Source: Pseudomonadota bacterium (GTDB lineage: Bacteria; Myxococcota_A; Polyangia; Polyangiales; Polyangiaceae). From it: a stretch of DNA of 64,000 nt. Where the stretch lies: positions 1-64,000 of the forward strand of contig JAEYVE010000247.1 of the NCBI GenBank assembly GCA_023432025.1, written 5' to 3'. Positions 41,933 to 50,557 of the stretch are shown here, in pieces (positions within the stretch are counted from its first letter, which is position 1; every line of letters starts with the position of its first letter). A model generated the notes under the pieces. That model saw only the letters and a program-made list of their open reading frames with translations, did not search any database and was not told where the DNA came from. The position numbers and the translations under genes are program-made.

Positions 41933-44569
41933 TCAGTTGGGGCGCTGCTCCAGAGGGAGCCGTAGGACCGCTTGCGTACCGCCGCTCTCGGCGGCCAAGA
42001 GCTCGATTTGCCCGCCGTGCTTTTGCACGATGCCGTACGTGATGGACAGACCGAGACCGGTGCCTTCTCCCGGCCCCTTGGTGGTGAAGAACGGCTCGAA
42101 GACGCGGTCCCGGATTTCCGCGGGAATGCCGCACCCCGTATCCGTGATGCTGACCACGAAGTAATCCGCCTGGATACTCGTCGCAATCTCGATGGTGCCC
42201 GCGCCCTGAATGGCGTCGATGGCGTTGCTCAGCAAGTTCATCAGCGCTTGATTCAAGAGCCCAGCGTAGCAATCGATGACGTCGTGCTCGTGGAAACGGT
42301 TGACGACCTCGATTCGTCCGTTCAAGCGATGACCCAGGATGGTCAACACCGACTCCACGCTTTCGCGCAGGCTCACGCGCTTGAGCTCCCCCTCGTCCAG
42401 CCGCGAGAAGGTGCGGAGCTTCTGCACGAGCTCCTGAATTCGAAGCAGACCGCTTCTCGTCTCGCGAGCGCGGTCCAAGAGCCGGCGCCACCGTACGCCA
42501 GCGCCCACGTCGAGCTCGACCCCGAGCTGAACCTGCAGCTCGTGGAGCCACCGCTCGATGTTCGCCAAGTGGCTCAAAGAGAACGCGAGCGGGTTGTTGA
42601 TTTCATGGGCGACTCCCGCCACGAGCTCGCCGAGCGAGGCCATTTTTGCGGCCTGAACGAGCTTGACCTGCGTGGCGGCAAGCGCGTCGTAAGACGCGGA
42701 CAAATCGCGGTTTTTGGCCTCGAGCTCTTCGACCAGACGTGCCCGGGTCGTGGCGAGCTCGCTCGCTGCCTCGACGGCGGCTCGGCGTACCCTCGCCATT
42801 TCGAGGTGCGTGTTGACGCGCGTCAGAAGCTCCCGCGCACCGAAGGGTTTGACCAGGTAGTCGTCCGCGCCCGTTTCGAGCCCCTCGAGGCGCGCTTCTT
42901 CGCCAGCGCGCGCGGAAATGAGGATGACGGGAAGTGTTTTGAGCTGCGGATCAGCGCGCAGCGCGGAAAGCAGCGCGGCGCCGTCCATCCGCGGCATCAT
43001 CATGTCGGAAAGGATCAGGTCGAACTTCCTCCGGCGCGCGGCTTCGAGCGCGGCCTGCCCGTCAACGGCCGTCTCGACCTCCCAGTGCTCGGACAGCAAA
43101 CGCGCGACGTAACCGCGCATGTCGGAGTTATCCTCCGCCACCAAAATGCGCCCCGGCGTGCGCGCGGGTGCGGGCTGTGATTCGGCCTCCGCGGCGCTCG
43201 AACTCGCCGGCCACGACGACGGTGGGGGCTCCCAGCCCTGGGCCTCGAGCACCTGTCCACGCAGCGCCCAGGAAGGGGTGGAGCTGCTCCTCTCGAGGTC
43301 GATTCTATCCTGCGGCAGGTGCGCCGAGCCCGTGGGGAGGGTCACGAGGAACGTAGAGCCTTGACCGAACACGCTGGTGACGCGAGCGGAGCCACCGTGC
43401 AGCTGGGCCAGCTCCGATACCAGCGCCAGGCCAATGCCGCTGCCTTCGTGGCTACGGCCGCTGGCGCCTTGCACGCGATGAAAACGTTCGAAGACGCGCT
43501 GCAGCTCTTGCTCCGGGATGCCCGTGCCGGTGTCACGCACGGAGAGCTCGACGTGGTCTCCGCGCCACTCGAGCGCGACCTCGACCTCTCCGGCAAAGGT
43601 GAACTTGAAGGCGTTCGAGACCAAGTTCAAAACGATTTTCTCCCACTGCACCGGGTCGACGTAGACCGGCTCGGGGAGCGGCTCGATGCGCACGAGCAAG
43701 CGCAGCGCGGCCTCCTCGAAGAGCGACTGGAACGCACCGACGAGACCTGCCGTGAGCGCGGCGAGATCCGTGGGAACGAAGCGCGCCTGCAGCCCACCGA
43801 CTTCGATGCGCGAGAAGTCCAAGAGGGTGTTCACCAAGCGCAAGAGCCGCAGCGCATTTCTGTGGACGGCGCTGATCTCGTCGCGCGACAGAGAGCCCTC
43901 CGAGCGCAGGAGCGCTGCCTCGAGAGGCCCCAAAATCAGCGTGAGTGGCGTGCGAAACTCGTGGCTGACGTTGCTGAAAAAGGCCGTCTTGGCCGCGTCC
44001 AGCTCACCCAGCTTCGCGTTGGCCTCGCGCAAGCTCTGCACGGCTACCGACAGCTCGCGGCTCCGCTGGATGACCTCGCGCTCCATTTGCTTGTTGTGGT
44101 CGCGCAGCTCTTGCCCAAGCTCGCTGGCCCCCACGAGCTCGGTGACGTCCTCCACCCGGTGCAAAATGAACTTCACCTCGCCGCTCGGCGAGAGCACCGG
44201 GATGTTCTTGGGGCTCCAGTACTTGCTGTGGAACGTGCCGTCCGGCGAACGAATGTCGTACCGCTGCACGGCCATCGTGTCCGCCTGACGAGTCTTGATG
44301 ACGCGCTCGAGCGAGGCCCGCAAATTGTGGGTACCGGTCGCCGCCTGATCGTCCGGGTTATCCGGGAACACTTCGAACAAACCCCGGCTGAGCGTGCCCT
44401 CCCGCGTCGTGTGCGTCGCGCGAAGCCGCGCGTCCGTGGCCGCGACCATGGTGAAGCGCGGGGCGTCGGGCAAGAGCACCAAGAGGACGTCCGGAGAGGC
44501 CTCGAACAGGACGCGAAAGTCTTCTGCTTCGACGGATCCGTCCCTTTTGTCTCCAGGACTCATCATCAA
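41933..44569 (-). CDS. Sensor protein with two kinase modules flanking a receiver
   Basis: 878 residues, no TM. PAS-like N-terminus (about 15-145), coiled coil (about 150-195), HisKA with His203 in NVSHEFRTPL, HATPase_c (about 300-420), receiver (about 465-585, Asp522 in LSDMMMPRMDG), second coiled coil, second HisKA with His655 in GVAHEINNPL and a second HATPase_c (about 760-870). Both ATPase domains have N, G1 and G2 boxes. The second half closely resembles the receiver-kinase at 7466-8737, so it may be a fusion of a hybrid kinase with such a protein. The first module could phosphorylate the receiver, which then controls the second. ATG 44569 (MMMSPGD). Confidence 0.9.
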   Translation of the reverse strand: MMMSPGDKRDGSVEAEDFRVLFEASPDVLLVLLPDAPRFTMVAATDARLRATHTTREGTLSRGLFEVFPDNPDDQAATGTHNLRASLERVIKTRQADTMAVQRYDIRSPDGTFHSKYWSPKNIPVLSPSGEVKFILHRVEDVTELVGASELGQELRDHNKQMEREVIQRSRELSVAVQSLREANAKLGELDAAKTAFFSNVSHEFRTPLTLILGPLEAALLRSEGSLSRDEISAVHRNALRLLRLVNTLLDFSRIEVGGLQARFVPTDLAALTAGLVGAFQSLFEEAALRLLVRIEPLPEPVYVDPVQWEKIVLNLVSNAFKFTFAGEVEVALEWRGDHVELSVRDTGTGIPEQELQRVFERFHRVQGASGRSHEGSGIGLALVSELAQLHGGSARVTSVFGQGSTFLVTLPTGSAHLPQDRIDLERSSSTPSWALRGQVLEAQGWEPPPSSWPASSSAAEAESQPAPARTPGRILVAEDNSDMRGYVARLLSEHWEVETAVDGQAALEAARRRKFDLILSDMMMPRMDGAALLSALRADPQLKTLPVILISARAGEEARLEGLETGADDYLVKPFGARELLTRVNTHLEMARVRRAAVEAASELATTRARLVEELEAKNRDLSASYDALAATQVKLVQAAKMASLGELVAGVAHEINNPLAFSLSHLANIERWLHELQVQLGVELDVGAGVRWRRLLDRARETRSGLLRIQELVQKLRTFSRLDEGELKRVSLRESVESVLTILGHRLNGRIEVVNRFHEHDVIDCYAGLLNQALMNLLSNAIDAIQGAGTIEIATSIQADYFVVSITDTGCGIPAEIRDRVFEPFFTTKGPGEGTGLGLSITYGIVQKHGGQIELLAAESGGTQAVLRLPLEQRPN

Positions 44570-44667
44570 GCACTCCCAGCAGGTCCCTTCGCCTGCGCCG
44601 GAGAGCTTACTTGGATCGCCCTATGCTGGCGAGCCTGGTGCTCGTCCCGGGCGCTCACCCATCTCTC

Positions 44668-45132
44668 TCATGAGAGGGTCGAGATGACGAGCAGGGCGGC
44701 GCCTACCGCGAGCGCGTCCTCCAATACCGCTGCGGGGCCGTCCTGCTTCAGAGCGGACGCCAGCTTCTCGCGCAAAGCCGCGCCCCCGAACGTGCCGAGC
44801 AGAGCTCCGAGCACGCCCGCCGCGAGCCCTTGGGTCCCCTCGCCGGTCGCCGTCGCGACGGCGGCGCCACACACGGCGCCGCTCACGAGCCGCGCCACGA
44901 ACTGGGCCGGAACCTTGCGGCTCGGCGTGCGAGGCAGCAAATCCACGATGAGCTCTCCGAGAGCGAGCACCAAGAGGACCCACGGAGTCAACCTGTAGCC
45001 GAAGAAGGCGAGCCAGGTTCCGCCGAGCGAAAGCCACCCCGCGTGCGCCGCAAAGCTGACCGCCGTGGGAGCCGTCATGGTGCGCATGCCGGCGACGACG
45101 CCGATGAGCACGGCCCAACCGAAGATGGCCAT
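44668..45132 (-). CDS. DUF4126 membrane protein
   Basis: 154 residues from ATG 45132 (MAIFGWAVLIGVVAGMRTMTAPTAV), the usual DUF4126 start; the frame extends to 45186 without support. Four hydrophobic segments and the conserved GMRTMTAPTAV and LGELIVDLLP. Inner-membrane protein of unknown function. It follows the RIO kinase gene on the same strand (87 bp apart), so the two could be cotranscribed. Confidence 0.8.
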   Translation of the reverse strand: MAIFGWAVLIGVVAGMRTMTAPTAVSFAAHAGWLSLGGTWLAFFGYRLTPWVLLVLALGELIVDLLPRTPSRKVPAQFVARLVSGAVCGAAVATATGEGTQGLAAGVLGALLGTFGGAALREKLASALKQDGPAAVLEDALAVGAALLVISTLS

Positions 45133-45219
45133 GCAACACACGCTGACTTCCGAACCGCGCCGTGTCCAGGTTCGCGGGAAGAGCACTCCTCCGCGAACCA
45201 GAACCCAGCGCCGAGTGCC

Positions 45220-46332
45220 TCAACCGGGCCGGCGCGTGGAGTGCGGACGGCGCGAGCCCTGAGGCGAGGTGTGTCCCCCGCGATTGGCTTGTGGCGAACG
45301 GCCAGGTGGCGGGCTCGACTCCGACTTTCCGCGCCACGCGTTCGGACGAGCAATTTTTTCGACGGTGATTTCCACGCGGCGCGCTTTCGGAGCCGTTCCG
45401 GAAGGATGCGAAGCGGACGGCTGCGCGACGTGCGTTTGCCCGCCGCGCTGACGAGGTGCACCCCCCTGACCGCCGCGCTGATGAGGTCCGCCCCCGTGCC
45501 CGCCGCGCCGCCGCATTTCGTCTCGATTGGCGTCATCGATGAGCGCCATGACCGCGTTCGTATTCACCCGGGTCTGCGTCGTCTGGAACCGGCCACTCAA
45601 GCGCGTGTCGGGCGTGAGCCGGTTTTGCTCGAAGAGCGCCCACATTTCTTGCGCGTACGGCAAGCGCGGAGCGTTCGGCACGAAGCGCTGATGAAAGCGA
45701 TGCAGGTTTTCCACGTCCCGAACGAGGAGGGCACGCGCGTTCTGATTCTTGGACGGATCGACGGCTTGCGGAAAGTCGATGACGACCGGGCCGCGCGCGC
45801 CGAGCAAAACGTTGAACTCCGACAAGTCGCCGTGAACGACCCCGCCGCAAAGCATCTGAACCACGCTGCGGAGCAGGGTGTGGTAAACTTGCGTCGCCAC
45901 GCGCGGCTCTCGAAAGTCGACTTCGCCCAGCCGTGGCGCTGGCGACCCGAACTCGTCCGTCACGAGCTCCATGACGAGCACCCCATCCACGAAGTGGTAA
46001 GGGGTGGGCACGGGCACGCCCGCGCCGTGCAAGCGATACATCGTGTCGACCTCCGTCGAGCGCCACGATGCCTCGTCTTGCTCTCGGCCGTGCTTGGAGC
46101 GCTTGGCCATGGCGCGCTGGTCGCGCGAATTGCGCACCTGGCGTCCTTCCGTGTAGTCGGCGCGGTGCTTGAAGCTGCGCTGATGCGCCTGCTTGTACAC
46201 CTTGGCGACGCGCTCTTGTCCCTGGGAGAGCACCAAATAGATTTGGGCCTCCTTGCCGCTCATCAAGGGTCGAACCACCTCGTCGATGATTCCGTCGTCA
46301 ACGAGGGCGTTGAGCTCATCCGGGACACGCAT
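45220..46332 (-). CDS. RIO-family Ser protein kinase with RGG-rich tail
   Basis: 370 residues from ATG 46332 (GGAG eight bases upstream). RIO1-like kinase core: loop LMSGKEAQIYLV with the ATP-binding Lys in VAKVYKQ, catalytic Asp169 in HGDLSEFNVLL, and metal-binding Asp186 in IDFPQ. The C-terminal hundred residues are disordered, rich in Arg, Gly and Gln, with four RGG motifs (RRRGGHGGG, HQRGGQGG, RQRGGQ and NRGGH). RIO kinases act in ribosome maturation in eukaryotes and archaea; bacterial members are poorly known. The RGG tail is a typical RNA-binding and arginine-methylation sequence, and a PRMT-like gene starts 151 bp away on the other strand. Confidence 0.9.
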   Translation of the reverse strand: MRVPDELNALVDDGIIDEVVRPLMSGKEAQIYLVLSQGQERVAKVYKQAHQRSFKHRADYTEGRQVRNSRDQRAMAKRSKHGREQDEASWRSTEVDTMYRLHGAGVPVPTPYHFVDGVLVMELVTDEFGSPAPRLGEVDFREPRVATQVYHTLLRSVVQMLCGGVVHGDLSEFNVLLGARGPVVIDFPQAVDPSKNQNARALLVRDVENLHRFHQRFVPNAPRLPYAQEMWALFEQNRLTPDTRLSGRFQTTQTRVNTNAVMALIDDANRDEMRRRGGHGGGPHQRGGQGGAPRQRGGQTHVAQPSASHPSGTAPKARRVEITVEKIARPNAWRGKSESSPPPGRSPQANRGGHTSPQGSRRPHSTRRPG

Positions 46333-46483
46333 GCTGGCGCTCCGCTAGCACGGTTTCGGTCCGGGGCGCTGGACCAAACTCGAGCCAAAGGCGCAAATGT
46401 GACGCTGTGCCCGACGTCGGAGCGGCCGACTCGTCCGCAAGGATTTCATTGCAATATCGTTTGCTTCGGAATAGGCGGAGCCG

Positions 46484-47707
46484 GTGACGAGGGAAACGAC
46501 GGCGTTGGACGCGGACACTGTCCTGGAAGTGGCGCCGGGGCTCATTTTCCGCACACGCGATCAGTCCGTGGAGGTCGTCGTTGGAGCCGTCCACACTTCC
46601 TTCGATCTGAGCTGTTTGTCGCTCCTGGGCGCCTTTGCGCGCCCCCGCAAGGTGTCCGAGGCGCTCTCACGGCTGCACCCTGACCCCACCCATCGAACGC
46701 TGCGCAACGAAGCCGCTCACAGCATTCACGACCTCGTCAAGCTCGGCGTGTTGGTACCGCACGCGCCCACGTCGTCCCGGTTGGGCACGCAGGAGCTGGA
46801 CTTCGCTGGCGCGACCCAACACACGCTCATGTTGAACGACGTGCAGCGCACGGAAACGTACCTGCGCGCAGTACGCGCGGCGGTGCGCCCCGACGACGTG
46901 GTGCTCGACATCGGCACGGGCACCGGCATTTTGGCCATTGCGGCGGCGCAGGCGGGCGCTAGCAAAGTCTACGCCGTGGAGGGCGTCGGCATAGCGGACG
47001 CTGCAGAAGCGATGATCGCGCAAAATGGGCTCACGGATAGAGTCACGCTGATTCGCGGCTGGTCCACTCAGATCGAGCTCCCCGAGCGGGCCACCCTGCT
47101 CGTGAGCGAAATCATCGGGAGCGAGCCCTTTGCCGAACAGATGCTCGAAACGACGGCGGACGCGGCGGCCCGCCTGCTCGCGCCGAATGCGCGCTATTTG
47201 CCGAGCCACCTCGCCATCGACTGCACGCTCTTGCACCTCCCCGAGCAAGAAACGGAGCAGCGCTTTTTTACCCGAGACAACGCGGAGTTTTGGTCGCACC
47301 TCTATGGCATCGATTTTTCTGCGCTCCCCTCCGTGCGGGCCCCGAGCTACGAAAAATTTTGGGTACATCCCGACGACGCTCGAGTCTGGCCGGCCCTCGC
47401 TCCCACGCGAGAGCTCTGCTCCGTCGACGTCGCCCACGTGAGCACGTGCGGCGTCGAAGCGAGCACGGACATCGTCTGCGACACGGACGGCGCCTTCGAC
47501 GGCGTGTTGATCACCTTTCGCGCGCGCCTCACGGAGCACGAAACCATCTCGACGAGCCCCGGCGACGCTACGACGGACACCAGCTGGCGCGCGCCCGTCT
47601 ACCGACTGCCCGAACCGATGGAGGTGCGCGCAGGCACCGTCGTGCGCGTGACGTATCGCTACCGCGCCGTGGGTTCTCCGCTCAGCGTAGAAGTCATTTC
47701 GTCCTGA
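46484..47707 (+). CDS. Protein arginine methyltransferase-like enzyme with extra N-terminal domain
   Basis: 407 residues from GTG 46484 (GGAG upstream). From about residue 113 the protein follows the PRMT fold: LNDVQRTETYLRAV, SAM motif D142IGTGTG148 with AVE, the double-E loop S-E209-IIGSEPFA-E218-QML, WSHLYGIDFS, and the barrel domain with TSW (366-368) in place of the usual THW loop. The spacing of the two Glu matches PRMT1. Residues 1-110 form a small domain of PqqD- or winged-helix-like pattern ending LVKLGVLVP. Predicted to methylate arginine in a protein. The divergent RIO kinase with an RGG tail is a possible substrate. Alternative: a methyltransferase of other specificity. Confidence 0.85.
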   Translation: MTRETTALDADTVLEVAPGLIFRTRDQSVEVVVGAVHTSFDLSCLSLLGAFARPRKVSEALSRLHPDPTHRTLRNEAAHSIHDLVKLGVLVPHAPTSSRLGTQELDFAGATQHTLMLNDVQRTETYLRAVRAAVRPDDVVLDIGTGTGILAIAAAQAGASKVYAVEGVGIADAAEAMIAQNGLTDRVTLIRGWSTQIELPERATLLVSEIIGSEPFAEQMLETTADAAARLLAPNARYLPSHLAIDCTLLHLPEQETEQRFFTRDNAEFWSHLYGIDFSALPSVRAPSYEKFWVHPDDARVWPALAPTRELCSVDVAHVSTCGVEASTDIVCDTDGAFDGVLITFRARLTEHETISTSPGDATTDTSWRAPVYRLPEPMEVRAGTVVRVTYRYRAVGSPLSVEVISS

Positions 47708-47893
47708 GCAGTTGCCATTAAGAGCTCGCGCGCTTCGACCTCGAGGAGGTTCATCTGCCGCAATGACGCAGCAGGTGGGCGAGGTGCAGCACCCAGACCG
47801 TCGCACATTTGTGGAGAAAACGACCATCGCGAGCGTCGTGCGACCCAGCCGGCGCTGGTGATGAAGTTAGCTGTTCGATATCAATGTTCCCTC

Positions 47894-49591
47894 ATGCGCA
47901 AACTTCGACTGGCTCCGTCCCTCTTGCTCTTGGCCCTGGTTGGATGTGGCGGCGCCACCTCGGCAACCGATGATGAAAACGGCACGGGAGGCGAAGCCGG
48001 TAGCGGCGGCGAAAGCGGAACGGGCGGCAAGGACGGCTCCGGTGGCAAGGACGGCTCCGGCGGCAAGGACGGCTCCGGTGGCGAAAGTGGCTCGGGAGGT
48101 ACGGGCGGAACGGGGGACACCTGCGCAGAGCCGCCCGTCGCCGCGGCGAGCAACGACGGCCCCGCGTGCGACGGAGCCAGCGTCACGCTGACCGCAGCGA
48201 CAGTGGAAAACGCCACGTACGCCTGGACCGCCCCGAACGGCTTCACCTCGACCGAGCAGAATCCGGTCCTCGAAAGTTTTGGATCCGGCGACGCCGGAAC
48301 CTACTCGTTGGTCGTCACCGTGAACGGCTGCGCGAGCGAGCCGAGCACCACGGTCGTCGAAAGCGCGCCCACGCTCGCGGCCTTGTCCCAGACAACCACG
48401 GCAGATTTCGATGCGAACACGAACACGAACGTGGCTACGGCGGGGGACCAGGTCACGCTCGCCTCGGCACTCGAGTTCGGTTCTGGAACGGACGGAGACT
48501 TCAGTCCCACCGCAAACACGACGCTCGAAGGCGGAACCTACGATTTCACCGACGTGACCATTCCGGCCGGCGTCACGGTCACCGTGACCGGAGACCAGCC
48601 GCTCGTGATTCGCGCGACAGGTACCTTCGACGTCCAGGGCGTGCTCGACGCGCGCGGCGGCGCAGGCGGAAACGGCGTCACCTTCGGTACGTTCGGCCTG
48701 GCCGGGCTCGGCCGCGCCGGCGGCGGCAATGGCGGAAGCGGCGTCTTCTCCTCGACCAGCGGCCAGCTTCCCGGCCTGCCCGGCTTTGGCGCGGGACCCG
48801 GCGCCGGCGGAACCGTTTGGTTCGGAGGCGGCGGAGGAGGCCACGCTCAGGTCGGCTCGAGCTCCGCGGGCGGAGCGGGCAGCGGCGGCATCAGCTATGG
48901 CGCGCCTCAGCTTGCCCTCCTCACGGCCGGGTCCGGAGGCGGAAGCGGCTCCGGCGGATGGGACTGCGGTAGCGGCGGCGGCGGCGGCGGCGGCGGTGTC
49001 ATCTCCGTCGTCGCGCCCTCCATTGCGATCGGAGCGGCGGGCGCTCTTCGTGTCGATGGCGGCGCAGGCGGAAGCGACGGTGGCGGCAGCTGCGGCGGTG
49101 GGGGCGGTGGCTCCGGTGGTGCCATCCTCCTCAAGGCAATGAACCTCATCAACGAGGGCCTCATTTCGGCCCAGGGCGGCGCAGGCGGCGCCTCAAACCA
49201 TTCAGGGGGCGCGGGCGGCGCAGGCGCGGAGGGGCGGATCCGTTTGGACTACCTCATGCTGTCCGGCAGCGGCGAGGTTTCCCCGGAGGTGGGCTTCACG
49301 CGCGGCCCCTTCGTCGACGCGGGCAGCACGCTCTCCGACCTCGTCTCACCGTCCGGCGCCTGTCGTTGGGACACGCTGACGTTCTCGTCCACGACGCCGG
49401 ACGGCACCTCGCTCACCGTCGACGTGTTGGACGACTCGGATGCGGTGCTCGCGGCGGGTGTTACTTCGGGAACCGATCTATCGGCTGTATTGGCCAGCGT
49501 TCCCGCGGTGCGATTGAGAGCCAACCTCGCGAGCACGACGGGCGCTACACCGGTTCTGAACGACTGGACACTCGGCTTCGTCGGTCGCTGA
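47894..49591 (+). CDS. Gly-rich surface lipoprotein with Ig/PKD-like domain
   Basis: 565 residues from ATG 47894 (MRKLRLAPSLLLLALVGCGG, lipobox ALVGC). A linker (about 28-78) contains three exact GKDGSG units. Then an Ig- or PKD-like domain (AEPPVAAASNDGPACDGASVTLTA, YAWTAPNGF), a beta-rich segment around 230 and a long Gly-rich region (about 240-440) with GGAGG runs, like secreted adhesin-type proteins. Ends in a beta-sandwich-like part. Function unknown, likely surface-exposed. Transcription is convergent with the next gene. Confidence 0.8.
   Translation: MRKLRLAPSLLLLALVGCGGATSATDDENGTGGEAGSGGESGTGGKDGSGGKDGSGGKDGSGGESGSGGTGGTGDTCAEPPVAAASNDGPACDGASVTLTAATVENATYAWTAPNGFTSTEQNPVLESFGSGDAGTYSLVVTVNGCASEPSTTVVESAPTLAALSQTTTADFDANTNTNVATAGDQVTLASALEFGSGTDGDFSPTANTTLEGGTYDFTDVTIPAGVTVTVTGDQPLVIRATGTFDVQGVLDARGGAGGNGVTFGTFGLAGLGRAGGGNGGSGVFSSTSGQLPGLPGFGAGPGAGGTVWFGGGGGGHAQVGSSSAGGAGSGGISYGAPQLALLTAGSGGGSGSGGWDCGSGGGGGGGGVISVVAPSIAIGAAGALRVDGGAGGSDGGGSCGGGGGGSGGAILLKAMNLINEGLISAQGGAGGASNHSGGAGGAGAEGRIRLDYLMLSGSGEVSPEVGFTRGPFVDAGSTLSDLVSPSGACRWDTLTFSSTTPDGTSLTVDVLDDSDAVLAAGVTSGTDLSAVLASVPAVRLRANLASTTGATPVLNDWTLGFVGR
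48026..48079 (+). repeat. Three 18-bp in-frame tandem repeats
   Basis: Units at 48026-48043, 48044-48061 and 48062-48079, each encoding GKDGSG in the linker of the surface lipoprotein; differences are silent. Length is a multiple of three, so copy number can vary without frameshift. Confidence 0.85.
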
Positions 49592-49641
49592 AGCGACGCA
49601 CTTCAACGTCTCTTCTTTCGGGCAGCGGACGGACAACGCGG

Positions 49642-49668
49642 GGGTGGGCAGATTTTTCTGGCCCACCC
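49642..49668. terminator. Hairpin between convergent genes
   Basis: GGGTGGGC (49642-49649) pairs with GCCCACCC (49661-49668) around an 11-nt loop with five Ts. It lies between the 3' ends of the Gly-rich lipoprotein gene and the small exported protein gene, so it may serve both. No T-run follows. Confidence 0.5.
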
Positions 49669-49683
49669 TCGCTCGTTACGCGC

Positions 49684-50133
49684 TCACTGCGCGGTTTCGT
49701 CCGCTTCGTCGGCTTCGTCGCTCTTTCCGGTGAGGGCCTCTTTTGCCCAAATCAAGCCGCCCGCGAGGATGATGAGCGCGCCCAGCATCCAGCCGAAGCG
49801 GCCCCAAATGCCGCGCTGCATATCGGCCTCCGTGTACTTGGCGGTGATCACCGAGACGATCTCCGGATCGTCCATGTACGTGTCGTCCTTGAACACGACG
49901 GGCTTGCAGTCGGTCACCGAAAAGTACGACCACATGACGCCCTTGACCTGGCACAGGTAGCCCGCCTCGAAGCCCGCGAGCTGCGGCTCGGCGTCGAGCG
50001 GCGGAGGCAAAGGCCCCGTCGCGAACGTTTGCTCACCCGTGTTGTAAATGAACGGAATTCCCTTCGCTTCTGCGCGGCCCGGCACCAAGAGCACCGTCAA
50101 AAACAGTCCGAAAATAACGACGAACGATTTCAT
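49684..50133 (-). CDS. Small exported protein with C-terminal TM
   Basis: 149 residues from ATG 50133. Signal peptide MKSFVVIFGLFLTVLLVPGRAEA, then KGIPFIYNTGEQTF, two Cys residues (YLCQVK, TDCKPV) that could form a disulfide, and a C-terminal TM helix (WMLGALIILAGGLIWAKEAL, about 115-134) followed by an acidic tail in the cytoplasm. I do not recognise the family. Stands alone on the minus strand. Confidence 0.75.
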   Translation of the reverse strand: MKSFVVIFGLFLTVLLVPGRAEAKGIPFIYNTGEQTFATGPLPPPLDAEPQLAGFEAGYLCQVKGVMWSYFSVTDCKPVVFKDDTYMDDPEIVSVITAKYTEADMQRGIWGRFGWMLGALIILAGGLIWAKEALTGKSDEADEADETAQ

Positions 50134-50557
50134 GGTCGCGACACTACTACAGTCGTCCGACAAACCTTCCCCGTTGTTTTTGTTAGTAAATCATTCCATC
50201 ACGCTCAGTTTCGAATGCTTTCGTCGCGCGGGGAATGACGGCAAGAGCCAAAGAGAAATCAGGATTGGGGGGAAGGCAATCAGCGACTCAGCAGCGTTGC
50301 TCCCGCACTACGGCGCCGTTCGCACATCGAGCGCAGCGCTCTGCCCGCGGGAGCGGACGAGCTCCGCCGCGCTTCGTCGAGGCCTCCAAACCTCTCCACG
50401 CCGCTGCGCGTCGAACGAACGCTCGTCGTCTGGGCCCCAAAGCTCAGCGCCCCACTGACGCTCGTCGATGAGCGCGACGGACGTCGCGTCGCTTCGTCGG
50501 CCCCCAACTTGCCGGTTCAACACGGCGCGCGTCGAGCAGCTCGCCGAACGAGCGCGC
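50134..50557. other. Intergenic region, no gene
   Basis: 424 bp of high-GC DNA without a supportable gene. It contains a 20-bp segment (50343-50362) that recurs exactly at 62821-62840 in another intergenic region. The 3' end of the importer ATPase gene borders it on the right. Confidence 0.45.

Noticed and set aside
46484..47707. Ribosomal protein L11 methyltransferase (PrmA)
   Set aside because: The double-E loop and the barrel with TSW fit PRMT; the PrmA NPPY-type motif is missing.
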